This document shows positions 40,225-53,765 of a stretch of DNA of 64,000 nt, one piece after another (the stretch's first letter is position 1; the number at the start of each line of letters is the position of its first letter). The translations under genes were made by a program, and so were the position numbers. A model generated the notes under the pieces. It did not search any database. It was not told the origin of the DNA and saw only the letters and a list, made by a program, of their open reading frames with translations. Source of the DNA: Phanerochaete sordida (lineage: Eukaryota; Basidiomycota; Agaricomycetes; Polyporales; Phanerochaetaceae). Location of the stretch: the NCBI GenBank assembly GCA_019973155.2, contig BPQB01000051.1, positions 124,001-188,000 of the forward strand, given 5' to 3'.

Positions 40225-40401
40225 TATTTAAAGGTGCGGGCGTCGTCGAGGCTGCCCAACCTCTCTCCCCAACCACCATAATTGCTGTCGTCGTCCCCTT
40301 CCTCGCTCTTCTGAGCAGCTCCGCATAGAAAGCCCCCTCAAAAGGGTCTTCCCCTCCCACTTCTACATCGCCGTCCTACGCTTGCGCCTTCTCTAGACAC
40401 C
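40225..40401 (+). promoter_or_regulatory. PMA1 core promoter and leader
   Basis: A TATTTAAA box at 40225-40232 is followed by a pyrimidine-rich leader (40260-40320, CTCTCTCCCC and TCGTCGTCCCCTTCC), typical of highly expressed fungal genes. The start context at 40402 is CACC before ATG. Confidence 0.65.
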
Positions 40402-43400
40402 ATGTCCGCCAACGTCGAGAAGGAGGCGGGCCCTACGGAGCCTGTCAAGGATACCAACCAGCCCCCCACCCCTACCGACGCTCAGGAGCCTGAGAAGAAG
40501 AAGCGGGAGTACAAGGACTTTGGTCATGAGGAGGAAAAAGCTACGCGTACGTCCCCTTTATCCGCTTATCGCCCTCTTCCCCGCCCGAGAGGGGCTAACC
40601 TCACCTCCTCCAGATGCGAAGGTTGATATGTCCCAAATCCAACTTCGCGCGGAGGATCTATACGACAAGGACAAGGTTGACCTGGAGACCATCGTCGTCG
40701 ACGATGTGTTCAAGCTGCTCCAGTGTACGGAGGCTGGTCTCGACTCTGCCGAGGCCACGCGCCGTCTGGAGTTGTTCGGTCCTAACAGACTCGAATCTGA
40801 GGAGCAAAACCCGTTCCTTCAGGTACGTGCTCGCTTTGCGCGCGACGTCATGTCGCGCTTCCGTTTTCCAGAGATTGACGCCCACCTCTTCGCGCTAGTT
40901 CCTCGGTTTCATGTGGAACCCGCTCTCGTGGGTTATGGAGGCTGCCGCCATCGTCGCTATCGTCCTCTCGAACGGTGAAGGCCAGCCCCCCGACTGGGAG
41001 GACTTCGTCGGTATCGTCTGCCTGCTCTTCGTGAACTCCCTCATCGGTTTCTACGAGGAGCGCAACGCCGGTAACGCTGTCAAGGCTCTCATGGACTCGC
41101 TCGCGCCCAAGGCCAGGGTCAAGCGCGACGGCCAGTGGCAGGAGATCGAGTCCGCCGACCTCGTCCCCGGTGACATGGTTGCGTTCAAGATTGGTGATAT
41201 CGTTCCCGCCGACTGTCGTCTCGTCGAGGCCGTCAACGTCTCGATCGACCAGGCCGCCCTCACGGGCGAGTCGCTGCCCCAGAGCAAGAAGGTCGGCGAC
41301 CAGTGCTTCTCGTGAGTTTGCGTCTCTCCGTTCGTATTTCGCCTCTCTGACATCTCTCGCAGCGGCTCTACCTGCAAGCAGGGCGAGGCTGAGGGTGTCG
41401 TCATCTCCACTGGTGCCAACACTTTCTTCGGTCGCGCTGCGTCGCTCGTCGGTCAGGACGACGACACCACGGGTCACTTGCAGAAGATTCTCGCCCAGAT
41501 CGGTTCTTTCTGCCTGGTCGTCATCGGTATCTTCATCATCGCCGAGATCTTCTGCTTGTACGCCGGTTTCCGCTACCACTACCGCCGCGGCATCAACGAC
41601 ATCCTCGTCCTCTTGATCGGTGGTATCCCCATTGCCATGCCCACTGTCCTGTCCGTCACCCTCGCCGTCGGTGCCCAGCAGCTCGCCAAGTACAAGGCCA
41701 TCGTCACCCGTATCACGGCCATCGAGGAGCTCGCCGCCGTCACGATCCTTTGCTCGGACAAGACCGGTACCCTCACCACCAACAAGCTCACCATCGACAA
41801 GACGACCCTGAAGACGTACGGCCCCTTCTCCGCCGACGACGTCATCCTGCTCGCCGCCTACGCTTCTCGTACCGAGAACCAGGACGCCATCGACGCTTGC
41901 GTTGTCGGCACCCTCGGTGAGCCCGCTCGCGCTCGCGCTGGTATCAAGCTCCTCGACTTCAAGCCCTTCAACCCCGTCGACAAGCGTACCGAGATCACCT
42001 ACCTCGAGGAGTCGTCTGGCAAGCTCAAGCGCGTCACCAAGGGTATGACCGGTATCATCATCGAGCTCTGCACGCGCAACAAGACTTCCGAGCTCGAGGA
42101 CCGTCTCGAGGCTGACGTCGAGGAGTTCGCTTCCCGTGGTCTCCGTGCCCTCGCTGTCGCGTACGAGGAGGTTGACGGAACCGACTTCGAGGCGGAGGGC
42201 AACGGCTTCGAGCTCATCGGTCTCCTCTCCATCTTCGACCCCCCTCGTGAGGACACCAAGCAGACCATCGACGACGCTATCGCTCTCGGTGTCCGCGTCA
42301 AGATGGTTACCGGTGACCAGCTCGCTATCGCTAAGGAGACTGGCCGTCGTCTCGGCCTCGGCGACCACATGTACCCCGCGAAGGTTCTCAAGGACGGCCC
42401 CGAGCCCGGCTCTCGCTTCCGCAACCTCGACGAGATGATCCTCGACGCCGACGGTTTCGCTGGTGTCTTCCCCGAGCACAAGTACGAGATCGTCAAGCGC
42501 CTCCAGGGTCTCGGCCACCTTTGCGCCATGACTGGTGACGGTGCCAACGACGCCCCCGCTCTCTCTCGTGCCAACGTCGGTATCGCCGTCGAGGGTGCCA
42601 CTGACGCCGCCCGTGGTGCCGCCGACATCGTCCTCACTGAGCCCGGTCTCTCCACCATCGTTCACGCCATCCGCGGCTCTCGTGTCATCTTCCAGCGTAT
42701 GCGCAACTACGCCATCTACGCCTGCGCCGTCACCATCCGTATCGTCGTCTGCTTCGCCATCCTCGCGTTCGCGTTCAAGTTCGACTTCCCGCCGTTCATG
42801 GTCCTGATCATCGCCCTCCTCAACGACGGTACCATCATGACCCTCTCCGTTGACCGCGTGCTGCCGTCGAACACACCCGACAGCTGGAACTTGGCCGAGA
42901 TCTTCGCGTACGCGTTCGCTTACGGCTTCTACCTTACCCTGTCGACGTAAGTCCACCTCATGCGTTGGTATCTGAACATGCGCTGACGTCATTATCTAGC
43001 ATTGCCCTCGTCGCCGTCTGCATCCGCACCGAGTTCTTCTACAACAAGTTCGGCGCGACGTTCTCCGACGGTGCGCGCAGCGCTGCCGGCAACCACAACG
43101 ACCCCAAGCTGCACACCATCGTCTACCTGCAGGTCGCTATCATCTCGCAGGCGCTCATCTTCATCACCCGTTCGCACGGCTTCTTCTTCATGGAGCGCCC
43201 CTCGGTCGCCCTCTTCTGCGCGTTCTGCCTTGCGCAGCTCGTGTCGTCGATCATCGCCGCCTACGGTGACTGGGGCTTCACTCAGATCCGTGCTATCGAG
43301 GGTGCTTGGATTGGTATCGTCTGGGTTTGGGTAAGTCTCATCCTTCGTCGTCGTTGCCTTGCTGTAGACTGACATCGTCTGTCCAGGACATCATCTGGTT

Positions 43401-43719
43401 CGTGCCGATGGACATCATCAAGTTCGCGATGAAGGCCACCATCATCAAGTACCTGCGCAACCGCCACGAGGCCACTCTCCGCCAGGAGACCTCCGCGTCC
43501 GCGTCGGGTGTCCCCATCACCCGCACCCAGTCCCGCGCTGCGTCGATCCACGAGTCGCTGTACTCGAACCGCGTCAGCTTCCTCCGTCGTGCCGCCCACA
43601 AGGTCGGCTTCCGGCAAAAGGTCTCGGTCAAGCCCGAGGAGCTCCGCCGCTTCTCGAGCATCCAGGCCGCGCAGACGGGCTCCGTTCTCGCCCGCCACCC
43701 TTCGCGCCCTCATGCATAG
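40402..43719 (+). CDS. PMA1: Plasma-membrane H+-ATPase
   Basis: P-type (P3A) proton pump that hydrolyses ATP to build the plasma-membrane proton gradient. Six exons: 40402-40546, 40614-40822, 40899-41311, 41363-42946, 43000-43330 and 43387-43719, all with GT-AG introns of 51-76 nt and consistent phase. Together they give 1,004 aa, near the length expected of basidiomycete Pma1. Order: acidic N-terminus; first membrane pair ([19 protein letters not shown]); actuator with TGES at residues 240-243; [12 protein letters not shown] with the phosphorylated Asp388; the hinge [10 protein letters not shown] from residue 645; the C-terminal membrane helices; and a serine-rich regulatory tail ([20 protein letters not shown]). 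The coding sequence is strongly biased to C at third positions (ATC, CTC, GTC), a sign of high expression that also produces long antisense open frames. No defect is seen. It is the only clear housekeeping gene in the window. Confidence 0.97.
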
Positions 43720-44250
43720 ACGTGGAGAAGTTCGAGGGCCGCTCGTCGCCCTGCCATTCCTTGTACTACACTCGCCTCTCGTAATCGTCCCCGATGGTCG
43801 ACGCAGCAACGTTCCCTGGTGTCATCGTTCCCTTCTAATTCCACTACCTTGTCTTACTACACCTTTCCTCCTACCGCCACACCGCTCGCGCAAGGACATT
43901 GACATCGGATACCCGCCCACCCGCCTGCTCGTTGACGTTTCCCTATCGAAGGTTGTGTAGCCCCTCGCGTGGGCCCTTGGTTCCTTGCCCCGCCCCTGGT
44001 CTGGCCTGTGCTTCATGGTTCTCTTCTGCCCCGCGACTCGTGCCCCATTCATAATTCTTTGCATAACCGCGATACGTCGTTTCTCGTTCACGATCTTCCG
44101 CTTCATGACTTGACGTGTGGTGCCGGTAGTAATATTCTTTTACGTCGCACTCATTGACATTGACCTCCCGATCGCCTGACATCGACGACACTCCATTTTC
44201 TTTACCATAGCTAATGTACAAAGGAAGCCCCGTAATATAGAGATGTGCAC
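43720..44250 (+). other. PMA1 3' flank
   Basis: Pyrimidine-rich sequence after the stop codon, probably the 3'-UTR and terminator. No gene seen. Confidence 0.45.
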
Positions 44251-47200
44251 AATATCAGCTGTGTGATACCTTTATCGCCTTCAAACTTGGTGTGAGCGCG
44301 AGCAGTGACGGCGACGACGAGAGCTGGCCTTGGCGCGACAGCTGCGCGCCTGGCGACCTCTGCTTCTGACCACGACGACCCTGCGACGCCTCTGGGCCGA
44401 CTTCGTCCGCTACGCTCAGCACCATGCCCGCTATCCGACGAAGCCCGACATGGGCCCGGCGTCCGACCTCATGCACAGTCCTTGTCATCCGAACCTTCGT
44501 CCGCGCGAGACCCGAAGCCCACTCTCTCCGAAGCCGAAGCCCTCGCCTTCCGCCGCTCGAGGCAATTTGCCCAGGATCCTGACAGCGCAGAAGAAGACCT
44601 GCCGTACGTGGAGCCGGACGGGGCTCGGTGCGGGAGCGGCGTTGCGTGCGACAGGCCCACGAGCGTTTCGCGTCGGCGGACGCACACGCCTCGCCCGCGG
44701 CGTCAGCATACGGGGACACGGCGGCGGGAGGGCGAGACGCGAGGGGCCATGCGGCCGCGGGAGACGTGCAGGCTCACGCTTCGGATACGCTGCAGGTGGG
44801 TCCATGTCTGAAGATGTGCGGGTGCGTTCGCGCTGCTGACGGCAGCGGCAGGCGCGGGCGGACGCCGCCGTGAGGCCCGCACAGGCCCCGGCGCCGCGCT
44901 ATCTTTGTCCTCGCGCCTGCGAGGCGACCGCGAAGGCCCTCGACGCGGGAGAGCTGGGCACAGGGCGGACGCGGGCACGGAGGGCAGCCCTGGGAACGCC
45001 CGGGCAGGAATAGGGAGCGTGGCATGGTCTCACCGTTGACGTCGCGGTGCGGTGCGTGCGCTCCGAATTATGGTTTTATTTCGCGTCTGCTGACACCGTG
45101 CATGCGCAGATAGGACGAGCCGCGGGGCGCAAATTGGAATATCGCCTCGCGCGGGTGTCATCGTGCGGCGCATCCGCGCGTCCTGCCCTGGCCAGGCGGA
45201 AGGCACGCGGCGCCCGGCCGCGCCGGGGACGACACCCCCGTTTGGAGTGCCTTCTGCGGGGGCCGCCTGCGCATTTGCCTTTCCGCGATCGACCGCGGGG
45301 CGAAGAGGCGTTTGGGGCGGAATCTGCGACGAGAGAGGCAAAGCGCGGGCAGGGCGAGGGGACAGCGGCATGACGCCGGTGGCGGTCATTTATCGCGAGT
45401 GCCCGAGACATGTCCTGCACGGCGCAGGCGGGTCATGCGTCCGTGGCGTCGCGGAACCCTCTGGAGTGCCCCGGAGGTCAGGGGAGCTGCTGCACGCGGT
45501 CTGCACGCCATCGTCGCCACCGCCGACTCACTTGCGAGGCTGCTGGACTGCATTCGCTCAGGTACTGCGTCTCCTATGACACGATGTGGAAAGGTTCCGC
45601 GGCGCAGCAGGACGTGCGACATGGAGCGCGTGAGATTGGCGGTGGAGCGTCTCGTCCAAGGGTGTGGCGCGGAATCAGACATTTGGTGCTCTGCGCTGCT
45701 ATTCCTCAAAGGTGTGTACCCTCGTATTTGGTCCGCGCCGTTCATGAGTTCATTTTCCCGCGAAAACTGAAGGTCTACATTCGTTCGGCGCGACGACGCC
45801 AAGAATCAGTGAGACTGCCAAGCACGCTCGTCCAATGAGACCGTCCTTGGCCGTACGCGGCGGGCTCGTCCATCCAATGCCAGCGAAGATTTCTTTCCCG
45901 GGATCCACCTCAAATTTATCAGACCTAGATGCCGCTAGGTGAGTGCGGCTTCAGCCTCCTATCGAGATTTGCCTGGCTGAACGGCACACAGAAGGTCCGC
46001 ATGGCCTAGGCCACAAGTCCGTTTCCCAGGACTTCTTCGATCGCCCCCTACAAATATTCGTCGTCGTCGAGATGAGGAGCCACTGGGCTCGCTCGCAATT
46101 GGCCCGCAGGTCAGGTCGCTCTCAGGATTACCACCCAATGAGCAGCTATTCGTCCGATCTGGCCGACTTTCCCATCTTCGGGCCTAGGCGACTCGAAGCC
46201 GTGGCTGGCGGACCACTTCTCGAAGATCCTGTCGCACCGGAACGTCCTTGTTACCCTTTCCGGCCACGCTGCGTATCCTGGTCTTCCCTGCGCGCGCTAG
46301 AGGACGGTCCTAGGACTACGAGAAGACGTGAGTGCCGCGATGTTTCATCCCTATTTCCCAAGTTAAACGGCACATTTCCTGTGGCAGAGGTCGCTGTATG
46401 CGTCCACGCTTGTCCGCGAACCAATGAGCAAGCGTTCGGATATAGAGCACCGCTCGAGCCGGACCGCTCTGCTTCATTTGGCTCTCGCGCAGCTTGCGTG
46501 CGGGCCTGCTTTCCAAGGCGGTGTCTCATTGGTCAACCCATACTTCCCCTGACTAACCTCATCGCCACAGGCTCGAGATCTGACGCGTACACTGCTCTCT
46601 AGGCAGATTGGATCCTAGCGGATCAGGCTCACGCGCTACGGCATCCGCAAGACGACTCTTTGGCGGAGGACTCCGACCGGACCGCGACCTGGACCTCCGC
46701 CATACTGCTCCGAGGTTGTACTCGTACGCCCCGGCCGTCCGACAAGGGTCGCCTATGCGCAAGCGGACGACGTCCAGCATTCCATCATATCCCTCTCAAT
46801 CTCCTCGAGCTTACATGGGCTGTGTCTGATCTCGTACTCGACCCCGGCCTCTTGCCTTCGCCTCGCTGGGTACGGAAATACTCAGGCGCCTAACGTCATT
46901 CGTTCGGCGACTATGGCCATTCAGCGGCTTGGTCCCGTCGTCCTAACCCCTCGGAGCGCAGCTGGGCGATGCACTAATTATTTCTCAGCCCTTGGCCAAC
47001 GGTGGCCGGCGGACTCCAGATCCAGACGTAACATAGCCACAGCGCATCGGATGCGCAAGTCGCTCGCTGCGTGACCTATCTTTCGCAGGAGTTGGTACTC
47101 GCTGATAGGAGCGTCTGACGCAACCTCGTCCCGTATTTCCTGCATAATACAAATTATATTCCCCAGAATAGCGTGCTGGTGTCTGCCTAAGGCCAACCGA

Positions 47201-48276
47201 TCGATACACTGAGCGGCCGCCTGAGACCCAGAAGCCGGCGAAGGCCTAGGGTAATCCTTATGCTTTTGCACAGCATTCACATCGCAACGAGCGACAAGTC
47301 GCTCTGAAAATCATGGACGAGCCATAGAGAAATGTAGCCATAGAGAAATGTCCGCTTTCCTCAGTTGTAACTCTAAGAAACCTCCGCCAAGTCAACGCCA
47401 AGTCTTCAAGGTAGTTTGTGAATTCGTTCAAGTCACAAACAAATTCGCAGAGGAGCGATGTCAATCTCAACCACTGCCTGGATGTATGCATACAAGGACA
47501 TGGAGTATTTTTGTGCATACGATTTGCGCATACCTGTGGCAGCGTACTTCGACGTAGTCGAGAGCAAGTTTCAAATATTGGCTCCTGTGCGATTCGAAAG
47601 TGCGCATCTTATTACATAAGCTGCTTCGCTGGAGCGCAGAGTACCGTGACCGAACCCGTGTGCGTCTTCGACTCAAGCCGGAACGTTGAACACCCAACGT
47701 TCACGACAAACCCTGGAAGTGAGTACAATCGTGTATAACGCTTTATGGCGAACCTGACGCCCTGATAATAGCTCAGATGCGGCGAATCCCATCGCAGTGT
47801 CCGGTCAAACCTTGGGTATATTATGTCCGGTATCGAACCTTCATTCCTATACAACTCCTGGCCTGAGCCGTTCGAGCTGTTCTGTCTTTGAGCTATCGAG
47901 ACGTCCTCGTATGGGCACCACATCTACCAGAGACTTGTGCAGTGCGTGGGTACAACATGTCAGTCCGTGGACGAAACCAGAGCCCACGTATTTTCCTCGC
48001 TACGATATCGCAATTCCCTGCCGTCCCTTACAGTATAGGCAAGAATTACCTTTGGTAGCGCTAACTTTATCACCACATGCCGCAGACGATGTGGGGAATA
48101 CTTCGCCGAAGCATTGTGCTCAGAGACATGCAGAATGCTTGCTCCCTAAGCTTTCGCAATTCACCGAACGTGACACCAGAGGCTTCCCTTCCAGCGCTCT
48201 CTGCACCCCCACGGAGAGCAGGTATCTTCGCCTCAGTATTCTCTTGACCTCTGCCATCTTCTGAGCCAGACGTGCC
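44251..48276. other. About 4 kb without a convincing gene
   Basis: The first half is GC rich with spurious frames on both strands. The second half (46.0-48.2 kb) has normal composition. The plus frame at 45943-46602 (219 aa) has no recognisable feature. A possible relic at 46978-47518 is listed separately. Confidence 0.4.
46978..47518 (-). pseudogene. Possible gene relic, minus strand
   Basis: Two adjoining minus-strand frames (47258-47518 and 46978-47280) read protein-like helices (CEFVCDLNEFTNYLEDLALTW; then NIICIMQEIRDEVASD). They are reminiscent of amphipathic helical N-termini of large fungal membrane/WD40 proteins. No start, no clear splice sites and no family match, so this is a guess. 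Confidence 0.2.
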
Positions 48277-51200
48277 ATGCCTCGGTCCCCTGTACTCGAA
48301 CGCCGCGCAGAAACAAAGCAAACTGCTCCAGATGCCGGCACGGCGCTGCCAAATGATGCCCATAACGCGGTGGGTCCTCCATTATGACTTGTATGTGACG
48401 ACGACTGACTGGACGGTTCGTGCCAGGACCCTACGGGTCTGTCTGGTTGGGACGGAGTCGAGGAGCATATTGCGGAGAACGATCATGGAAAGATGAAAGG
48501 TTATTCGGAGGATATTGATACCCTCCTGGTCTTTGTGAGTCGTCGATTTATCCTCACAAGATTGCTGTACTTAACCCATGCTCGCGATGAACAAGGCTGG
48601 TCTATTCTCCGCTATCCTTACGGCCTTCGTCGTGCAGACATATCCGCTGCTTCAGCCGTCGAGCACTGACATTGCAAATCAATTTCTCGCTGCGAATAAC
48701 AAGATGCTCTACTTAGGCTTTTCCGCCATCGCGTCTCAGTCACCGTTCGCACCTCCTCCGATGCTTTCCCTCGAAGAGCTGCCTCCCTTCCAGCCATCCA
48801 CCCCAGCGCGATGGATCAACTGCCTGTTCTTTATCAGCCTCGTTCTCAGCCTCGCTGCGGCACTCTTCGGCATCCTCGTCAAGCAGTGGGTTCGCGAGTA
48901 CATGCTGTGGACCTGGCCGCTGGGGACTCCGCGCGAGAATGTCCTAGTCCGACAATACCGCTTCGAATCATGGGAGGCATGGAACGTGGCTACGGTCATC
49001 TCGACTGTTCCTGCTCTGCTTGAGATAGCGATGATTTTATTCCTCTCTGGCGTCATCGTCCTCCTCTGGACCCTCGACGATGTTGTCGCGATCTGCGTGA
49101 CTGCTATCACCAGCGTGTTTCTCCTCGTTGTAGCGATCTTCACTACCCTTCCTATATTCTTCCGTCGCTGCCCATACAAATCCCCAACAGCGTGGGCATG
49201 CGTGCTTACATGTCAGATTCTGCATCAGTCCGCCATATATTGCCTACGATGGTGCCAGTTGTCTGCTACCCTCCTCCGCGAGCGATGTCGCAAGCTTATT
49301 GAAACCCGTACGTCATCCTGGGTTCGAGCACATTCAAATCATTCTGATTGCGCGTAGTCGTCCACGCCCCAACAAGCCCTCCCGCGGACACGGTGATCGA
49401 CACCGTACTGGGGACCGTCTCCATTGCCCTCGCCTTGACTCCGCTCATTGTCCAGGATATCAGACGACCTAAATGGACTCGGCTTCCGCTCGGGTGGAGA
49501 GACGTTGATCTTGCGAGCTGCCGGAGCTCATCAATACGACTGGGCGCGTGGAAGCCGAAACCGGACGACCTGCTCAAGGTCACAAAGAACATTCTTCCCG
49601 CGGTGCCGGAAAATCAGCCTGAAGACTCACACACTGCTGCGACCCGCGACGATCCGGTCAAGGTGCTCATCGCCGAGGTCAAGGAAAGCTGCCTGCTTTT
49701 GCGGGCTCTATCCTGGGTCTCCAAGTCTTCGCAAAACTCCCATGTCGTCACTTACATCGCAGAATGTAGTCAGGCCGAGCACAGTCATCATGGGAACAGC
49801 CTGAGGTGCCTGGTTGATCTGGTCCTTTCTACAGCACCCGTCCACCCCATACGGACCGCGTCTGGCCATGACGAGTGGCGAATATTCGTCCTGCAATTTG
49901 TCTTAACAAGGCGGCATCTCCCAACCGGTTGCCAACCCGGGCTGCTGCTCACAGTATACTCGCACGTCTTGCATCGCTACAGAATAGGAGTCTCGGCTAC
50001 GGGAGACCATCTAAGTGAGGCAGTGCCTTATCCCCAAAAAAGCCGTCTAACAGCAGTGTTCATAGTCATCCAACAAGGCTACACTCGGGTTGCCGATCTA
50101 GAGTCTATACTTGCGAAGTATTTCATTCCCGGCCACCATGGCAGCGATGAAGACTGGCTCGGGATATTTCTATTGACTGCAACGCTGTGGTTGGAAGCAC
50201 GCTCTATGGCGAGGACCCCTCGAGAAATTACTGCGAACGTATTGAACAAGATGGCCGACGCGGCGCACGTTTTGTACGGCGCTGCACTCCCGCAGTCACC
50301 AAATCTCACGTCCCCCCGGGTCGTCAACGGTCACAGGACAGTACTACCATTTCCGCGACCTCCTCCGAGCCTCGTGTATAGCGCTCACAGCTCCGAATCG
50401 CTGATGACAGCTTCACCCGACACATTGCTGCGCGCCTCAGGCTCCCCCGAGCCCCGTCCCACCTCACTGCGTGTTCCAAGTGCCAACGAGCCCGGCTCGG
50501 CATCGCAGGACGTTCTTGGCATTTATGAGCTTCATCAACAGGCGACTACCCCATTGCCTGCGTCACTGCCAGCACCGAGCCCACATGTGGCAGATCTGCA
50601 GTCCACGGCCCCCTTACAGACATCATTCGCGCTGAGGCCCCATGAGCAGCTTGATGTCGGACAGCCGCCATCCTCCGAGCCGCAGCCCATCCCCTCCAAA
50701 ACAGCGAGGCCTGCAGCCACCCGGGGTGACAGTCATACAAGCACTCGACGTGATCATCTCGACTGGCTTTGGGCACTGACTGAAGAGCGCGAAACGCTGA
50801 CGACTCTCTACGGTGCCGAATACCGACGGCTCCTCCATGCCCTGGAAAGAGCTTATGAGCAGTACGCGCTTCGTGGCGACCAGACGAGCATTCGGAACAC
50901 CCTACACAGGCAGCTCGAGACATCCCACTCCCAATCGGTTTGCGAAGTCGAGACCTGTCCCTGGAATGGGCATCATTGCACGAACAAGCCATCCTACACG
51001 TGCGACCTACTCTCTCAGGTCTCAGAATCCCCCGCTCTTCGCCGCTGGAAGAGGGCTATCCGCGTCATCTGCGCCGTCAGAAGAGTTTGGTGTACAAGCC
51101 GCCCCTTCCGTATTCGCCAACATCGCATGCTGGCAAGCACATTCTGGGTGGCTATCTTCATCGCTCGGGTGCGCGCTCATAGACGTGCCACAATTGATCT

Positions 51201-51444
51201 GAATATACCTCCTGCCGAACGTCGTACATCCTTCCTTACTCTCATTCCTATTATTCGCGTTAGGAGCGACTCGGACCCGGAGTCCGCCAGCCCACAAAGC
51301 CCTAGTCGCAATAGGTCGAAGTCATTCGTACAGACGGTACAGGATCGTATAGTCCCGAGTCGTAGAAGAGAGGCAGCCAGGGCGGGATTGCAGGTCATAG
51401 ATCCACGGGATGGGACCCAAGGTCGCGCTACCACGTTCTCCTGA
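48277..51444 (+). CDS. DUF6535-domain membrane protein
   Basis: Exons 48277-48369, 48427-48534, 48596-49307 and 49358-51444 (introns 57, 61 and 50 nt) sum to exactly 1,000 codons, 999 aa. Residues about 35-270 match the agaricomycete DUF6535 domain: EDIDTLLVF before the first helix AGLFSAILTAFVVQ, ARWINCLFF, GILVKQWVREYM, ENVLVRQYRFESWEAWN, and a last pair of helices (LEIAMILFLSGVIVLLWTLD; TAITSVFLLVVAIF) ending in RRCPYKSPTAWA. About four membrane helices. The remaining 700 residues are soluble, partly helical, then serine/proline rich and basic at the end. Function unknown; such genes occur as multicopy families in mushrooms. The first donor (GTGGGT) is the weakest splice call. Confidence 0.8.
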
Positions 51445-52190
51445 CTTTGCTAAGTGTCCGAAGCAGCATCATCGCCGAAATGATTACTATAATTCCTTTA
51501 TCGGGTTATGGGCTTAGATACCACAAATTGGCTAGCAGGCTGAACGACAGTGCTCACTGTCCCGCATGGGACAAGCATCGGAGGACGCCGTCCGAGTCAC
51601 GTCGGGCACTCAGATACTTACTTAGCCTGCCACCACCAAATATTATATTACACGTAGCGCTGATTCGACAACGCAGTATAGCGGTCATAATTTACTTGCC
51701 ATTTGCGACATAATTGCGCAAGCGAAGAACTTGAAAAGTGCGTGGAGTGACGGGTGGTCGATCGGAGCCCTGAACTTCAATGCGTCCTCAGTTAGAGACG
51801 CATCGACTCGGTTGCTGTTTAGATTTCCCTATCGGACTTCAAGTTCAAGGTCGAGCAAGTCTCTGAAGTCCAGCCCTGCAAGCCACACGTACACCGCAAT
51901 GTGATCTTTTTTAACTTGGGCATGCGAATCTGGGCTCGAAAGCGGTGAGACGGTGAACGGTATCAGGGGTCGGTGCGGACCCTGAAACCAGGATGTGTCA
52001 CGCGCTGAGCCCCAGACCACTCTACAACTAGCATCCACCTACAACACGACCGTGCTTGAAATAACTGGTTTCAAACTTGGCTCCTCGAGACCTTCTTTCC
52101 TTGCAGCGAGGTACTTCTGCAAGCTGGTCAAAGTCAAATCTCTGGCTGTAATTTGACACAAATTTACAGACGACAGCAGCGTGGCACAAA
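51445..52190. other. Intergenic, no gene seen
   Basis: Upstream region of the plus-strand F-box genes. Only short frames. Confidence 0.45.
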
Positions 52191-53765
52191 ATGCACCGGT
52201 GTCTCTGCGTCGATGAAGTACTCCAGCTGGTCGCTGGAAGCCTGCTCAATCCCCTCGACACACAAACGCTTTTACACATGGCATTGACGTGTCGCGCATT
52301 CTTCGAGCCAGCCATGGACACGCTGTGGCAGAAGCCGCGGGACGTGAAGTATCTCGTCAACCTCTTACCGCGGAGCTGCTTCATGTGGGTGGGGATGAAC
52401 GGCGAATACGTGGAGCTGGTGCGCATGAATGCGCCCTCATCATAGCCGCGAGCTCTCTGACCCCCCGCACAGCTGTTGAAGTCTCGGCCGTCCGAAGCAG
52501 ATTGGGCACGCTTCAGCACATACGCTCGGCGCGTGCGGACGCTGGACGTGCACTGCTACGCTAAAGGCGGAGATCTGCCTATACATTGGTGCTCGATACT
52601 GCGCAGCTTCCCCGGGAACCAGCCACTCCCCCGTCTCCGCTCCATGCACTGGGAATGGTCTCCGGATTACGGTTGCTTGCACAGCGCCCTTCTCGTCAGG
52701 CCTCCGCTTCAAAGACTTCACTTCGGCGCCATGGACGTGCGCGGCCTCAAACAGATCATCGAGGTTCTTCCCAGCTGCGCATCAACGCTGGAACACCTAA
52801 GAATTGGCAAGCGCTTTCGGAGCGCGAGCGAGCCTGAACTCGCAGAACGCCTGTGGCAGACGCTTACGAAGCTGCAGCGACTGGTGGGCCTTGACGTCTC
52901 CCTCTACGTTCCACAGGCCTTTTGCCACCTGGCGTCGCTCTCGAACATCACGTCGCTGCACCTCCTGCTTGACAGCGCGGATACCGAGGACACCATAGCA
53001 CCGTTCCCCGCCCTCAAGTCACTCGAGCTTTCGGTAAACACACATATGGACGCTCCCGCCAAGCTGTTGCGGAGAATGGTGCTTCCTACCCTCGAACATC
53101 TCAACATCATTGATGACTTCCTACCTCGTGCTGCGATCCCCATGCCTCGCGCCAACGCGGCCCACGTCCGCCTTACCCTCCAAGAGGTCGCCAAAGTAAC
53201 TTCCTTACGCTCCTTCATGTTCAAGTGCCACGGACACACCAGTACGGCACCTACAGAAGCCCTGGACGCGTCGGCGCTCTCGCCGCTGCACGACCTGCGT
53301 GAGCTGGAAACGCTGGACGTCGGTGCACTCGCAGTCAGCATGGTCGCGGCCGACGTCGAGCCCATGGCGCGCGCGTGGCCGCGGATGCAGAATCTGCAGC
53401 TGTACCAGCGGCATGCAATTTTTGGGACGGATCTGCCGTGCGTTTTGGAGGTGGCCGACATACTCCCCTTCGCAGACCTCTGCCCACACCTCCGCGAACT
53501 CGGTCTGCTGGTGCATATCGGGCCTCCAGCAGCGCCGCTGGACGATGACTCAGAGCTGCCGGCGCACGCCGCGCTGAAGACGTTGCGCGCTGCCATCTCC
53601 CTGCCGCCTTTCACTCCGGCACTTCGTATTCTCGCGAGGACGTTCCCCGCGGCAGAATTGAAGGGCTATGGCTACGCCCCAGACCGTGACGAGGCTGTAA
53701 ACGAGGCAAAGAAGGCACTCGTTCACGAACTGTACGGGACACAGTTCGAGAACACGGACGGCTAA
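52191..53765 (+). CDS. F-box/LRR-like protein, copy B-right
   Basis: Exons 52191-52418 (76 codons) and 52473-53765 with a 54-nt intron in phase 0 (GTGCGC donor, CACAG acceptor) give 506 aa. F-box: MHRCLCVDEVLQLVAGSL, then MALTCRAFFEPAMDTLW. The second exon starts RPSEADWARF and is leucine-rich throughout, ending LVHELYGTQFENTDG. In position and orientation it mirrors the gene at 2224-3819 across the window centre. Its C-terminal half is, however, closest to the tandem copy at 32914-34517, which points to exchange between loci. SCF adaptor by family; target unknown. Confidence 0.87.

Noticed and set aside
40848..42992. 714-residue open frame antisense to PMA1
   Set aside because: It is the mirror of the strong third-position C bias of PMA1. 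The composition is acidic and repetitive and there is no motif.
45943..46602. 219-residue plus-strand frame
   Set aside because: No family signature, no neighbouring exons, arginine/proline-rich composition.
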